From NCBI RefSeq assembly GCF_026672375.1, contig NZ_JAPPRA010000001.1:3844001-3908000 (forward strand): a DNA stretch of 64,000 nucleotides. The letters are read 5' to 3'. The DNA is from Caulobacter sp. SL161 (GTDB taxonomy: Bacteria > Pseudomonadota > Alphaproteobacteria > Caulobacterales > Caulobacteraceae). The notes below the pieces were generated by a model. That model was not told the origin of the DNA. It did not search any database and saw only the letters and a program-made list of their open reading frames with translations. The translations under genes were made by a program, and so were the position numbers. Below are positions 27,116-35,318 of the stretch, in pieces. Positions within the stretch are counted from its first letter, which is position 1; every line of letters starts with the position of its first letter.

Positions 27116-27587
27116 AGACGTAAGCCCCCTCCAACCGGGACCCCCAGAACGCCTCGCCGGGCTCAGCCTCGTCGAGCGAGGCCGTGCGCGCGCCGCAGCC
27201 CTTCTGGGTGTGAATGAACCGTCGGCCGCCCAGGGACGTGCCGACATGCGTGGGAAGCCCAGCCACCAGAAACAGCAGCAGGGCGAAGCGCGGATAGCCG
27301 TTCTCGTCAGGCTCAACACGGCGCCAGAGCGAGGCCTGAGCCCGCACGAAGGCGGCGATGTCTTCGGCGTCTCGACGATCGACGCCGCGGTAAAGATCGT
27401 CAGGCTCAGGCACCCGCACGCCAAGCTCGTGCTCAAGGATCAGGTAGTGCTGACCCCGGCAGTCACAGCCCCGGAACGACCGCCCATGCTCCACGAACGG
27501 GACCGGCATGTAGCGAGCGATCCAGGCGTCATCGCCCGCGATCGTCGGCGCGCGGCGAACGGCGTTCGCCCCTTTTGGCGGCTTCAT
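27105..27587 (-). CDS. NlpC/P60-type tail peptidase (gpK-like)
   Basis: The 160-residue protein has a Cys-centred motif RGCDCRGQHYLIL and a later LPTHVGTSLGG containing the candidate catalytic His, as in phage tail NlpC/P60 domains that cut peptidoglycan during DNA entry. The position between the DUF1833 protein and gpJ matches lambda K. The start at 27587 overlaps the upstream stop by ATGA. A palindrome copy lies 19 bases inside the gene. Confidence 0.8.
   Translation of the reverse strand: MKPPKGANAVRRAPTIAGDDAWIARYMPVPFVEHGRSFRGCDCRGQHYLILEHELGVRVPEPDDLYRGVDRRDAEDIAAFVRAQASLWRRVEPDENGYPRFALLLFLVAGLPTHVGTSLGGRRFIHTQKGCGARTASLDEAEPGEAFWGSRLEGAYVYGG
27556..27568. repeat. 13-bp palindrome CGAACGSCGTTCG, copy 3
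   Basis: Exact copy covering codons 7-11 of the NlpC/P60-like gene, where it is read as N-A-V-R. Confidence 0.88.
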
Positions 27588-28084
27588 CCGGCGCGCAGGT
27601 GCCGATAGGTGTCCGGCGAGAAGCTGCCGCCCGCCCGACGGTCTACAAAGCTGGGCATGCGCAGCTCGCCGGTGATCGTCGTCTCGGCGTAGCTCAAACC
27701 CGCCAACCGCAGCCGCGTCGTCCGCTGCTCGATCACGTCGGGCGCGATAACGCGCACCAGCTCAAACCTTACGCGCGCCCAATCGGGCAACCCGCGCAAA
27801 GCCGCCAGCAACAAAGGCTCGTCGGTGCCGTCCTGGGCTACGACATTGTTGATCGTGAACTTCGCGCCGCTGAACGGATTGTCAGGGCCGTTTTCCGGCC
27901 ACGACAGAGCGAACGGATAGGCGATGAACTCACGTTCCTGGCTGGTCAGCCGATAGCCTTCCTCGGCGACATTGCAGACGTAGATCGGCGCATCGAACGT
28001 CGGATGCTCCAACGTCACCAGCTCGACCAGGATATCCGAGGATCCGTCACCCTTTACGGAGGCGTGAACCGCATTGCTGGTCAC
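27584..28084 (-). CDS. Tail protein, DUF1833 family
   Basis: The 166-residue protein fits the DUF1833 tail-tip family: an LEHPTFDAPIYVCN strand, then PFALSWPENG and a C-terminal FSPDTYRHLRAG. These proteins occupy the minor-tail position between gpM-like and gpK-like genes. I use the GTG at 28084, which overlaps the previous stop as GTGA; an in-frame ATG nine bases upstream is the alternative. Confidence 0.8.
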   Translation of the reverse strand: MTSNAVHASVKGDGSSDILVELVTLEHPTFDAPIYVCNVAEEGYRLTSQEREFIAYPFALSWPENGPDNPFSGAKFTINNVVAQDGTDEPLLLAALRGLPDWARVRFELVRVIAPDVIEQRTTRLRLAGLSYAETTITGELRMPSFVDRRAGGSFSPDTYRHLRAG

Positions 28085-28437
28085 GGCCGCCACTCCAGCC
28101 GAACGCTGACGCGCCAGTCAGGCTTCCAGGGCTCATAGGAGGGCGGCGCATCCCGAACGAACCGCGCCAGAACCGTCTGCTGCTCGACCGGATGATACCA
28201 GTCGAACCACACACCGCCGCCAGCCGCCTCGCCGAAATAGAACTGACTGAACCACTGCCGTTCGGCCGACGTCATCTTGTAGACGGCATCAACGGTATGG
28301 CTCGACGCCGTAGTCGTGCGACGCTGCTTTGCCGGTCCTGCGTCAACGTCGGAGCGCTGGACCAGGGTCGGGAAGGTGTCGCGAAACCCATCGGCGAGCA
28401 CGCGCCCCTTGTCCGCCGGCCATGCCGGAGCGGTCAT
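28081..28437 (-). CDS. Minor tail protein (gpM-position)
   Basis: The 118-residue protein (MTAPAWPADKGRVLADGFRD) contains VYKMTSAERQWFSQFYFGEA and GVWFDWYHPVEQ, which resemble tail-tip proteins that follow the tape measure in lambda-like phages. It begins two bases after the tape-measure stop position on the same strand. The precise family is not certain. Confidence 0.7.
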   Translation of the reverse strand: MTAPAWPADKGRVLADGFRDTFPTLVQRSDVDAGPAKQRRTTTASSHTVDAVYKMTSAERQWFSQFYFGEAAGGGVWFDWYHPVEQQTVLARFVRDAPPSYEPWKPDWRVSVRLEWRP

Positions 28438-28438
28438 A

Positions 28439-31015
28439 TCAACCTCCGTTCAATCTGGAGCGGATGCCGAACTTCGACTGGAACGCCGTGTCCATCGAGC
28501 CGTCGAACATCTCGCGCTTGCCCTTGGCGACCCGGCTGTCGATCAGCTCGACCAGGTCAATATCCAGACGCCGCCCGCCCGCCCCGTCGTCGCGCTCAGT
28601 CGCCGTCGCTTGCAGCGGCATGGGCGCATTGTTGTTCAGCGACACGGAGAGCGGTCGCTCGCCGCCGCCTCGTGACGCGACTGAATAGTCGGTGATCTCG
28701 CGCGCCGTTCGAGCCGCGTCCATGACGTAGCCGTCGCCCGAGAACGCAGCGATGCGCTCGAAGCCCTGCTCGTGGATAGGCCGCACATCGCCGCGATAGA
28801 CCGGCCCACCGCCCGCCCGCCCTTTGCTGAGGCTTTTGGTGAGCTGGCCCACCAGGTTCGCCCCGCCGAGATCCGCCGCCGACGCCGCTGAAACCTGCGG
28901 AGCGCTCAAGGCTCCACCCAAGAACGTGCCCACGCCCCCGATCAACGTGCCGAGGAACCCGCCACCGCCACCGCCACCGCCGTTGACGCTCCGCATCAGG
29001 GCGTCGACCATCGGCTTGATGACCAGCATCTGGATGACGACATGTTCCAGAGACGCCACGATCATCTTGCCGACATCGGCGAACACATCGCCCAACGAAC
29101 CGGCGTTCAGGGTCGCGTCAACGATCCCATCGTTCAGCATTTTGAACCCGTCGACCGCGATGGCCTGCAGACTCTCCTTGACCTCGCCATTGGTCCGCAC
29201 AAGCCGGTCGGCATAGTCCGCCAACGGTCCCATCGTGCCGCGCTCGACACTGTTCCGTTGGACCTGGAAAAGCGCTTGCTGATCCGCGCGCCGGCCGTCC
29301 TTCCACGCATCGTCATGCTGCCCATCAGCCGCGAGAGCCCGCTCAAGCTCAGCTCGGGCGACCTTCTGCTGGCCATCCAGGATCGCCAGCTCGATTTGCC
29401 GTCGCTCTTCAGCCGTTCGCGCACCGGCCGCGGCAAAGGCCAGAAGCTGTTGGGTCGTATCCGCCAACGCCCTTTCGTCAGCCAGACGACGCTGCTGAGT
29501 ATCTTCGAAAGCCCGGCGCTGGAGCACTTCACGCTCGGCCGCATAGGCGTCCTGCTCGGCGCGCTTGAGAGCGTCAACCTTCAGCTTATCCAGACGCCCT
29601 TCAGCCGCATCGCGATCGATCTCGGCCATACGGCGCGCCTCGGCGTCGTCTAAGGCCTTCAGCTCAGTCTCAAGCATCTGCTCAAGCGTGCCAGCATACT
29701 GCCGTTGCGCCGCCAGCTCCCGCGCATCCGCGGCGGCGATGGCCGAAGTTGTCCGAGCCGACGCCTCCAAGGCGCGTTTGCGCTCACGCTGAGCATTGGC
29801 CGCCCCGCGCGCAGCGTCTTCTTCGGCCCCGGCCGACACGAGCTGGTCAGATCCCTTTGGACGGTCACCTTGTTTGGAGCCGTCAGCGCCCGAGCGACGA
29901 TCGGCGACAGCGCCCCCATCGTCGGCCGGGAAGTCGCGAGCATCGCCGTAAAACTGGTCTAGGTAGAGCTTGTTGAACCCAAGCTTCTCCAACGAACCCT
30001 TGCTGATGCCTTGGAAGAAATCCTCGACTTTGTTCAAGAACTTCCACGTGACCTCAAACGAGACCTTCACGGCCGGCCGGCTTGCGACCCAGTCGTCGAT
30101 CATCGATTTTAGAGACGTCAGCTCCTGCGCAAACTGGCCGGCGCTCTTCGCGCCGTCGACCATCGCCCCGCTCATCGACACGAGCAGCGGGGCCGCTTCG
30201 ATCAGCGCCGTGTTAAGCTGGACGTCGATCACCTGCTTGAGATCTTCGAGTTGATCGGCAGCTTCGCCAGCTTTGGCGATAACTTCGTCACTCATCACCC
30301 AACCCAGGTCACGAGCACGCTGGAACAGCTCGGCCATGCCATCCGCACCCTCTCTGAGCAGAGGGATCATCGGGCCGAGTCCTAGCTTCTCGGAAATAGC
30401 TTGGCGTTGACGCTCATTGCTTAGGTTGGCGATCCGGTCGGAGACCGCGCGCAGGGCCTCGTCCACGTCCTTGAACGATTTGATATCCTGCCTAGAAAAC
30501 CCAAGCTGCTTAAAGGCGGTAAGCGCCTTCTTGTAGCCAGCCTCGGCAAGACCGAGCGTTTTGGTGAAGCCGCCGATCGCAGCGTCGGCATCGCCAGCCT
30601 CGCCGCCGACCTTGATCATAGCGAAGCGGTATTCCTGCAACATGCTAGTGCCGACGCCGAGCTTTTGCGCGGCGTCGCCGATAGCATCGCCATAGGCGAC
30701 CGCACCCTCGATAGCCGTCTTGGCGTAGCCAGCAGCCAGACCGAGCGCCGCGGCGCCCGCCGAAATGAACAGCCCGTACTTGCCGAAGGACTCTGCGATA
30801 CTGCCGAACGCCCCGGTGCTCGCAGAAAGGTCGTCGACCTTATCCTTAACGGCCCCGACACCGCGCGATACGGCGACGAGGTGAGGCGGCAGCGCTGAGG
30901 CCTCCTGGCGCATCTCCTTGAACGACTTCGCGCCCTTCGCGCCAAAATCCTCTATGCCGCGCGTAGCGGCCTGACCGCCCTCGAGACCAAGGCGGACAGC
31001 GACGTCAATCGTCAT
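28439..31015 (-). CDS. Tape measure protein
   Basis: The 858-residue protein begins MTIDVAVRLGLEGGQAA. It has an amphipathic N-terminal region, a hydrophobic segment LFISAGAAALGLAAGYA (about 80-100), long alanine- and charge-rich helices (about 390-640), and a C-terminal region with DYADRLVRTNGEVKE and a glycine-rich GGGGGGGFLGTLIGGVGTFL patch. This layout, the length and the place directly after the G/GT chaperones identify it. Its length would set the tail length. I start at 31015 because the frame upstream lies inside the chaperone extension. Confidence 0.93.
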   Translation of the reverse strand: MTIDVAVRLGLEGGQAATRGIEDFGAKGAKSFKEMRQEASALPPHLVAVSRGVGAVKDKVDDLSASTGAFGSIAESFGKYGLFISAGAAALGLAAGYAKTAIEGAVAYGDAIGDAAQKLGVGTSMLQEYRFAMIKVGGEAGDADAAIGGFTKTLGLAEAGYKKALTAFKQLGFSRQDIKSFKDVDEALRAVSDRIANLSNERQRQAISEKLGLGPMIPLLREGADGMAELFQRARDLGWVMSDEVIAKAGEAADQLEDLKQVIDVQLNTALIEAAPLLVSMSGAMVDGAKSAGQFAQELTSLKSMIDDWVASRPAVKVSFEVTWKFLNKVEDFFQGISKGSLEKLGFNKLYLDQFYGDARDFPADDGGAVADRRSGADGSKQGDRPKGSDQLVSAGAEEDAARGAANAQRERKRALEASARTTSAIAAADARELAAQRQYAGTLEQMLETELKALDDAEARRMAEIDRDAAEGRLDKLKVDALKRAEQDAYAAEREVLQRRAFEDTQQRRLADERALADTTQQLLAFAAAGARTAEERRQIELAILDGQQKVARAELERALAADGQHDDAWKDGRRADQQALFQVQRNSVERGTMGPLADYADRLVRTNGEVKESLQAIAVDGFKMLNDGIVDATLNAGSLGDVFADVGKMIVASLEHVVIQMLVIKPMVDALMRSVNGGGGGGGGFLGTLIGGVGTFLGGALSAPQVSAASAADLGGANLVGQLTKSLSKGRAGGGPVYRGDVRPIHEQGFERIAAFSGDGYVMDAARTAREITDYSVASRGGGERPLSVSLNNNAPMPLQATATERDDGAGGRRLDIDLVELIDSRVAKGKREMFDGSMDTAFQSKFGIRSRLNGG

Positions 31016-31352
31016 CTTCGGAAGTCTCCGGCACCCCCTTGCGCGCGCCGATCTCAAGAGCGGCGAGCAATGGGCGGACTTGGCTCCAGGGAGCTAGTTT
31101 TGGGTCATGGATCACGGCGCATGCCGACCAATCCAACGATGGCCGACGATCCTTGAAGCGCGGGTGCAAAGGCTGACGCCACGCCCCCGCCTGCCCCGCA
31201 ATTGCCAAGGCGGCACGCTCAGCGCCGTGGATCGGCCGATGACGATCCTCCGGGCAACCGGTCGTCTCGCGGCAAGGACGACCCATCTGCCTACAGCCGC
31301 GACAGTGCTCGCCGCCGCCGCCGAACAAGTATTCGGCGAGGGCGGCTACTCT
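31005..31352 (-). CDS. Tail chaperone T-type extension (product of -1 frameshift)
   Basis: This frame has no good start of its own and opens exactly at the slippery A-tract of the upstream gene. After a -1 slip, translation gives RVAALAEYLFGGGGEHCRGC and continues to EIGARKGVPETSEDDD, making a 260-residue fusion with the 31346-31786 protein. A C-x2-C pair and further cysteines may bind metal. Its end overlaps the tape-measure start by 11 bases. Lambda gpGT is the model; it chaperones the tape measure. Confidence 0.85.
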   Translation of the reverse strand, partial: RVAALAEYLFGGGGEHCRGCRQMGRPCRETTGCPEDRHRPIHGAERAALAIAGQAGAWRQPLHPRFKDRRPSLDWSACAVIHDPKLAPWSQVRPLLAALEIGARKGVPETSEDDD

Positions 31353-31786
31353 TTTTTTGCCCTTATCAGCCCTTCAGACGCCGCATCGACCGACTGGCGG
31401 AAGAGCGTCAGGTTGCCTTCGAGGCGCAATAGCGGTGCGATAACCTCTCGGGCCGGGGTAACAGCGCCGGTCGGTGAGCGGATTGCGGTGACGATTTCAA
31501 CCGCTAGCTCACTGTAGAGCATGTGCGCGAAGGCGATTTCCCACGTTTCGCTATCTTCGATCACGTCGCGAATGTCTGCGATCGACCAGCCATACGCCTC
31601 GACAGCTTTCACGATCGCGTCGCGGCTTTCGACGACCCGAGCCACCCTTGAACGCGCCTTTGCCCAATCAACGCTCTCAGGGGGGCGAATGGTGAGAACC
31701 ACGCCGAGGTTGAGGTCGACGTCGCGTGGTGCGTCATCGACCTCCAGCCCCAGGCTGGCCAGCGCCTCTTTGTCGGCCTTGCGCAT
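31346..31786 (-). CDS. Tail assembly chaperone (gpG-like)
   Basis: The 146-residue helical protein (MRKADKEALASLGLEVDDAP) ends GLIRAKKE directly after the slippery tract. Place and size match lambda gpG, upstream of the tape measure and downstream of the tail tube. Most ribosomes would stop at the TAG (31346-31348) and a fraction would shift to make the longer product. Confidence 0.85.
   Translation of the reverse strand: MRKADKEALASLGLEVDDAPRDVDLNLGVVLTIRPPESVDWAKARSRVARVVESRDAIVKAVEAYGWSIADIRDVIEDSETWEIAFAHMLYSELAVEIVTAIRSPTGAVTPAREVIAPLLRLEGNLTLFRQSVDAASEGLIRAKKE
31352..31358 (-). other. -1 ribosomal frameshift slippery site A-AAA-AAA
   Basis: On the coding strand the sequence reads GCA AAA AAA GAG TAG. 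The heptamer A-AAA-AAA is an ideal -1 slip site, with the zero-frame stop two codons later. Reading on in the -1 frame gives an open frame of 115 further codons to 31005. Confidence 0.88.
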
Positions 31787-31789
31787 GGA

Positions 31790-32770
31790 TCAGTACGCCG
31801 CCACGCCGTTGCCCAGCTCGATCGTCACGGCTGGAGTGTCGGCGCCCTGCGAAGCGCCGAAATTGAAGCTGGCCGACGTCTGGCCACCGCCGGAGATCTC
31901 GCGCTGCGGCTTGCTGACCTGCACACCCGCGTTTGTGATCCGAAGGAACCGATTGTCTTCGTCTTCCGGGTGGGTCGCCTCCAGCGTCAGCACGCCGACA
32001 TCGTTCGTGGCGGCGAAGTCGCGGAAGACCTTGCCATGTCCATAGAGGCGGAAGCTGCCCGTCGGGTCGATTTCGCCGAAGTGATGGAACGACGGCCATT
32101 CGTCGCCATCCAGGCCGTTCACACGCTCCACACCGAGGTTGAGGTTGACATCGACATTGAGCGCCGTCCCGATGGCCACGTCGTTCCAGAGCACGCGCCA
32201 GCGCCAGTCGGAGAAATCGTCGGCGGCCGCAGCGGCGGCGACCGCGCCGGCAGGCCAGGCCTCGCCCTCGGTTTCACCCAGCCCCACCAAGGTCATGTTG
32301 AAGCGCGCCGCCTGATCCGTCTTGGCGGCAGAGATCGCCAGCTCGGCGACCGCGACCCCAAGATCGGTCGAATAGTGACCGGTTTCCCAGAGGTGCGACA
32401 GGCTCAAGGTCTGGGTCGGATTACCGCCCGAGGTGAACGTGTGGACGTAGTCGCCGTCGGCGCCGGTCGCGTCAGCGCGCGTCAACGCCGCCGAGAGCCA
32501 ATAGCCAGCCTCAGACAGGTTGATCGGCGTCGTACGACGCAGGGAACCACCCGGCAGGCCCTTGCGGCGCTTGGTGGCGTCTCGGACGTTGTTCATCGCC
32601 AGACCCAGCTGATCATCCTTGACCAGGGGTCGATCCATACCGGCGGTCAGGGTGTAGAAGCGCACAGGCTTCCAGCCCGACGTCGCCAGCACGCCCGCCG
32701 TGGCCTCGAAGGCCAAGCGGGTCTGGACGGCGCGGCCGCGCGATTGCGACGGCAGAATGGTGGCGGTCAT
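31790..32770 (-). CDS. Major tail (tail tube) protein
   Basis: The 326-residue protein begins MTATILPSQSRGRAVQTRLA and resembles tail-tube proteins of lambda-like phages: a beta-rich core with GMDRPLVKDDQLGLAM, then a second beta domain, and a closing GVQVSKPQREISGGG. The GTGGATTTTCTG-like neighbourhood is absent; the start is the ATG at 32770, just after the short Pro-rich gene. Place between the tail terminator-like gene and G/GT fits lambda V. Confidence 0.85.
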   Translation of the reverse strand: MTATILPSQSRGRAVQTRLAFEATAGVLATSGWKPVRFYTLTAGMDRPLVKDDQLGLAMNNVRDATKRRKGLPGGSLRRTTPINLSEAGYWLSAALTRADATGADGDYVHTFTSGGNPTQTLSLSHLWETGHYSTDLGVAVAELAISAAKTDQAARFNMTLVGLGETEGEAWPAGAVAAAAAADDFSDWRWRVLWNDVAIGTALNVDVNLNLGVERVNGLDGDEWPSFHHFGEIDPTGSFRLYGHGKVFRDFAATNDVGVLTLEATHPEDEDNRFLRITNAGVQVSKPQREISGGGQTSASFNFGASQGADTPAVTIELGNGVAAY

Positions 32771-32790
32771 GGGGGCTCCAGGGCTAGGGC

Positions 32791-33051
32791 TTAAAGGTCG
32801 ATGACACGGCCGCAGACGGCGATGTCGCTTTCGGTGGCGGCGCGCGCCTCGCGCAGCTCGATCAGGTCCGAGACCACACCCGCCGGGCCGCGCACCACGG
32901 CCCCGCGACGAACGCCGTTCGTCGCGCGAAGCAGCACGGCGTGAACGGCTGGCGGCGCCGGGGAGGGACGCGCCGGCGTCGGATCGGGAGGTACTTGAAC
33001 TTGGGGCGCGGGTTCGCGATCGGCGGAGGCCGATTTGGCATTCTTGGTCAT
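32791..33051 (-). CDS. Small proline-rich phage protein
   Basis: The 86-residue protein has a lysine/serine start, a proline-rich linker (PPDPTPARPSPAPPA) and a C-terminal segment VSDLIELREARAATESDIAV. No family is recognised. It lies in the tail region between a tail-terminator-like gene and the tail tube gene. A palindrome copy is embedded in it. Confidence 0.6.
   Translation of the reverse strand: MTKNAKSASADREPAPQVQVPPDPTPARPSPAPPAVHAVLLRATNGVRRGAVVRGPAGVVSDLIELREARAATESDIAVCGRVIDL
32909..32921. repeat. 13-bp palindrome CGAACGSCGTTCG, copy 4
   Basis: Exact copy inside the small proline-rich gene, read as T-N-G-V-R. This uses a different amino-acid outcome from the N-A-V-R copies. Confidence 0.88.
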
Positions 33052-33059
33052 GGAAAACC

Positions 33060-33515
33060 TCAGTCGATCGGTGAATGGCCCGCATAGGTGACGCGGACGG
33101 GGATCACGACAGCCGAAGACTTGGCGTCGTAGGCGAAGCGATGGTTCTCGAAATTCGGCGGCCCGATGACCAGCGCGCGCGCGAGGCCACCCAGGGTACG
33201 ATCGGCATGCAAAGCCGTCTGGATCGCCGCCAGACCCGCACTGAAGCGAGCGGCGCGATGACCATCATCCGCGCGCCGCACGATATACTCCACATGGTAG
33301 ACCTGAGCGAACTCGACCTCGACCAGATCCTCGCCCAGGCCGAGCACCTCGTTGAGGATTTGCGGCGGCGCAGGAGCCTTGACGACGTTGAGCCACTCGC
33401 CGCCCCAGTCCTCGCTGAGGGCCTCGCCGTTGCGAACCACGACGCCGGGAAAGGCTAGCGCCAGAGCGGCGACGATCTCGCCCTGACCTGTGATGATCTT
33501 GCTCAAGTTCCCCAT
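33060..33515 (-). CDS. Tail terminator-like protein (gpU position)
   Basis: The 151-residue protein begins MGNLSKIITGQGEIVAALAL and contains VYHVEYIVRRADDGHRAARF and VVIPVRVTYAGHSPID, an alpha/beta pattern like gpU tail-completion proteins. It overlaps the upstream gene stop by 13 bases and is followed by the tail tube genes, the correct place for a tail terminator. Confidence 0.65.
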   Translation of the reverse strand: MGNLSKIITGQGEIVAALALAFPGVVVRNGEALSEDWGGEWLNVVKAPAPPQILNEVLGLGEDLVEVEFAQVYHVEYIVRRADDGHRAARFSAGLAAIQTALHADRTLGGLARALVIGPPNFENHRFAYDAKSSAVVIPVRVTYAGHSPID

Positions 33516-34324
33516 CCATTCTTGTCTTGCCAGTCGGCCAGCGCCGCGCCGTACAAGCCGGCAGGTCCCGACGCCGTAACAGGACGCCCCCAGTCATCGA
33601 CCATCATCGCGGGCATTTCGCGCCAGTCCCTGGAGGCCTGGGTATCGGTGGACAGGCGTTTCCGGAGGTTGCTTTCCACCCGCCCAGCAAAGCTGCGACG
33701 CATCTCGGGCACCTGCTTTGGCCAATCCAGGCGGTGCGTCAGATGCACATCCGGGACCAGCCAGAACATCGGGATGTCGACCTGGTTCTTCTGGTTCAGC
33801 GGCGTGAAATAGTTTTCCGTCCCGGTCGCCCGACGCCGGGTGAGACGGGTGACGCCGCCGTCCGCTGTCGCTCGTCCCCGGGCGACCAGCATCAGGCCTC
33901 CACCCTTCAGGGCAACAACGCGCATCGGCCCGTAGCGGCGCTCGATCTCCTCGGTGCGCTTCTGACCGCGCTTTATCCGCAGAGCATCAGCAGGGCTTCC
34001 CTCTATAGGGATCGCGATGAAGGGCTTGCCCTTGATCGGCTCCGCACGGGTGAAGGCGTCGATGATGTGCGCCGCCTTGCTGTACAAAAAGACGGCAGGC
34101 GCGTAGCTGAGGCCCTTCGCGGGCTTGAAATCCATTCGCCAAGCATTGGCTAGGCCTTCGCCTAGCCCTGCTTGCTTGACCTCCGCACGCAGCCATTCGA
34201 GATCCGCGCGCCCTTCCTCATAGGCAGCATCGCGGATGCCGGTGAGGAGCTGGACCTTCGTCCGCGCCGCCCAGGCCTCTAGATCACCCTTGAGCGCCAG
34301 CTCAATGCGAAAATCACGGAACAA
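33503..34324 (-). CDS. Minor head-tail/tail protein (gpZ position), DUF-type
   Basis: The 273-residue protein contains RTKVQLLTGIRDAAYEEGRA, FLYSKAAHIIDAFTRAEPIKG and FWLVPDVHLTHRLDWPKQVP, matching phage proteins encoded between FII-like and U-like genes (the lambda Z position). I chose a TTG at 34324 with GGGAAG upstream, giving a short overlap with the previous gene; the frame extends to 34372 but that stretch lies inside the upstream gene. Confidence 0.7.
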   Translation of the reverse strand: MFRDFRIELALKGDLEAWAARTKVQLLTGIRDAAYEEGRADLEWLRAEVKQAGLGEGLANAWRMDFKPAKGLSYAPAVFLYSKAAHIIDAFTRAEPIKGKPFIAIPIEGSPADALRIKRGQKRTEEIERRYGPMRVVALKGGGLMLVARGRATADGGVTRLTRRRATGTENYFTPLNQKNQVDIPMFWLVPDVHLTHRLDWPKQVPEMRRSFAGRVESNLRKRLSTDTQASRDWREMPAMMVDDWGRPVTASGPAGLYGAALADWQDKNGWGT

Positions 34325-34685
34325 CGTCTTCCCGATCGGGCATCGCCAGCGGCCCCCAGAGGAAGCGGCCACCCGGCTTCGGCTTCATGTCTTCGGACAA
34401 CCGCTTGACGCAGAGCACGCCCAGCTCGTCGCGATAGCGCACCCACCAGGTCTTTCCCGGCCGAGCGAGCGCTGTCGCCGGCTGGTAGTCTGCTGCGTCG
34501 AGATGCAAGGCGTCGGCGATCACGCCCGTGCGACTGACGAACCCGTCTATCGTCTCCTCGACCCAGTCACGCCGCACCGCGCCGCGAACCGTACGCCAGC
34601 CACCCGTTGGCGGGCAGACTTCCAGATCGGACCAGAGGTGATCGCGAACGGCGTTCGCGACGCGGGCGGCGTGCTCAGGTCGCAT
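34314..34685 (-). CDS. Head-tail joining protein (gpFII position)
   Basis: The 123-residue protein starts MRPEHAARVANAVRDHLWSD. It ends GGRFLWGPLAMPDREDVVP and contains RPGKTWWVRYRDELGVL. Its order after capsid and gpFI-like genes suggests head-tail joining. Its ATG overlaps the upstream stop (34685). A palindrome copy is at codons 10-14. Confidence 0.6.
   Translation of the reverse strand: MRPEHAARVANAVRDHLWSDLEVCPPTGGWRTVRGAVRRDWVEETIDGFVSRTGVIADALHLDAADYQPATALARPGKTWWVRYRDELGVLCVKRLSEDMKPKPGGRFLWGPLAMPDREDVVP
34645..34657. repeat. 13-bp palindrome CGAACGSCGTTCG, copy 5
   Basis: Exact copy about 28 bases inside the gene starting at 34685, read as N-A-V-R. Confidence 0.88.
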
Positions 34686-35245
34686 CAGAGATGCACGATC
34701 TCTTGCCGAGCGTTTTCAACCTCGGCGACCGTGGCTTGCCGGATCTTGCCTGCGGCAAGCCACTTGGCGGCCTTAGCCGCGCCGACCGTGATGATCCGCC
34801 CTCGCGCCAGGTCCTCGATCTTCGAGGTCTGCAACACATAGTGACCATCGGCGGGACGCGAAGCTGTACGACGCGGCGCGGGCGCGCCGGCCTCCGAAAG
34901 CTTGGCGTCCAACTCGGTGATGACATCGCGCGCAGACGCCAGATCGCGGCCGCGCTCAGCGACCAGATCGCCAAGACGAACGACCTCCTGCTTCAGCTCG
35001 CCGATCGCAGTCGCGCCGGCCGATAGCGCTTCGTCGCGCTCCTTGGTCACAGTTTCAAGCTTGGAGGTCAGCTCGCCGATCTCGGCCTGCAGAGTCTCGA
35101 CGTGAGCGTTGGCAGCGGCCAAAGCGACGCCTGGATCAGCCTGATCCGCCAACAGATCGGGCGCGTCGGACTTGCCGCCCGAGCCCTTGTCGGCCGCCAT
35201 CAGGGCCATGGCGGACACCGCCGCCATCATGTGAAGCGAGCGCAT
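34685..35245 (-). CDS. Coiled-coil phage head protein (gpFI position)
   Basis: The 186-residue protein has a long coiled coil (about 45-105: VETLQAEIGELTSKLETVTK type heptads), a Pro/Arg linker and a C-terminal domain DGHYVLQTSKIEDLARGR. Lambda FI, which aids DNA packaging onto the prohead, lies in the same place after E. Function is inferred from position and coiled coil. It is separated from the capsid gene by a terminator hairpin. Confidence 0.6.
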   Translation of the reverse strand: MRSLHMMAAVSAMALMAADKGSGGKSDAPDLLADQADPGVALAAANAHVETLQAEIGELTSKLETVTKERDEALSAGATAIGELKQEVVRLGDLVAERGRDLASARDVITELDAKLSEAGAPAPRRTASRPADGHYVLQTSKIEDLARGRIITVGAAKAAKWLAAGKIRQATVAEVENARQEIVHL

Positions 35246-35264
35246 GCTTCGCCTCCTTCAGAAA

Positions 35265-35302
35265 AGGTGAAAAGACCCGCCGCCCGGATTGCCGGGCGGC
35301 GG
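35265..35302 (-). terminator. Terminator/attenuator after the major capsid gene
   Basis: A perfect 11-bp stem (35277-35287 with 35292-35302) with a 4-base loop is followed leftward by T-rich DNA (complement of 35261-35273). It is 16 bases after the capsid stop. It would reduce transcription into downstream joining and tail genes so that capsid is made in excess. Confidence 0.8.
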
Positions 35303-35318
35303 CAGGCGGGAGGAAGCG

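Noticed and set aside
23192-27436. A 1414-codon start for the gpJ-like gene at 27436
   Set aside because: The first 107 codons overlap the NlpC/P60 gene and are Cys/Ser/Arg-rich; ATG 27115 gives a normal overlap.
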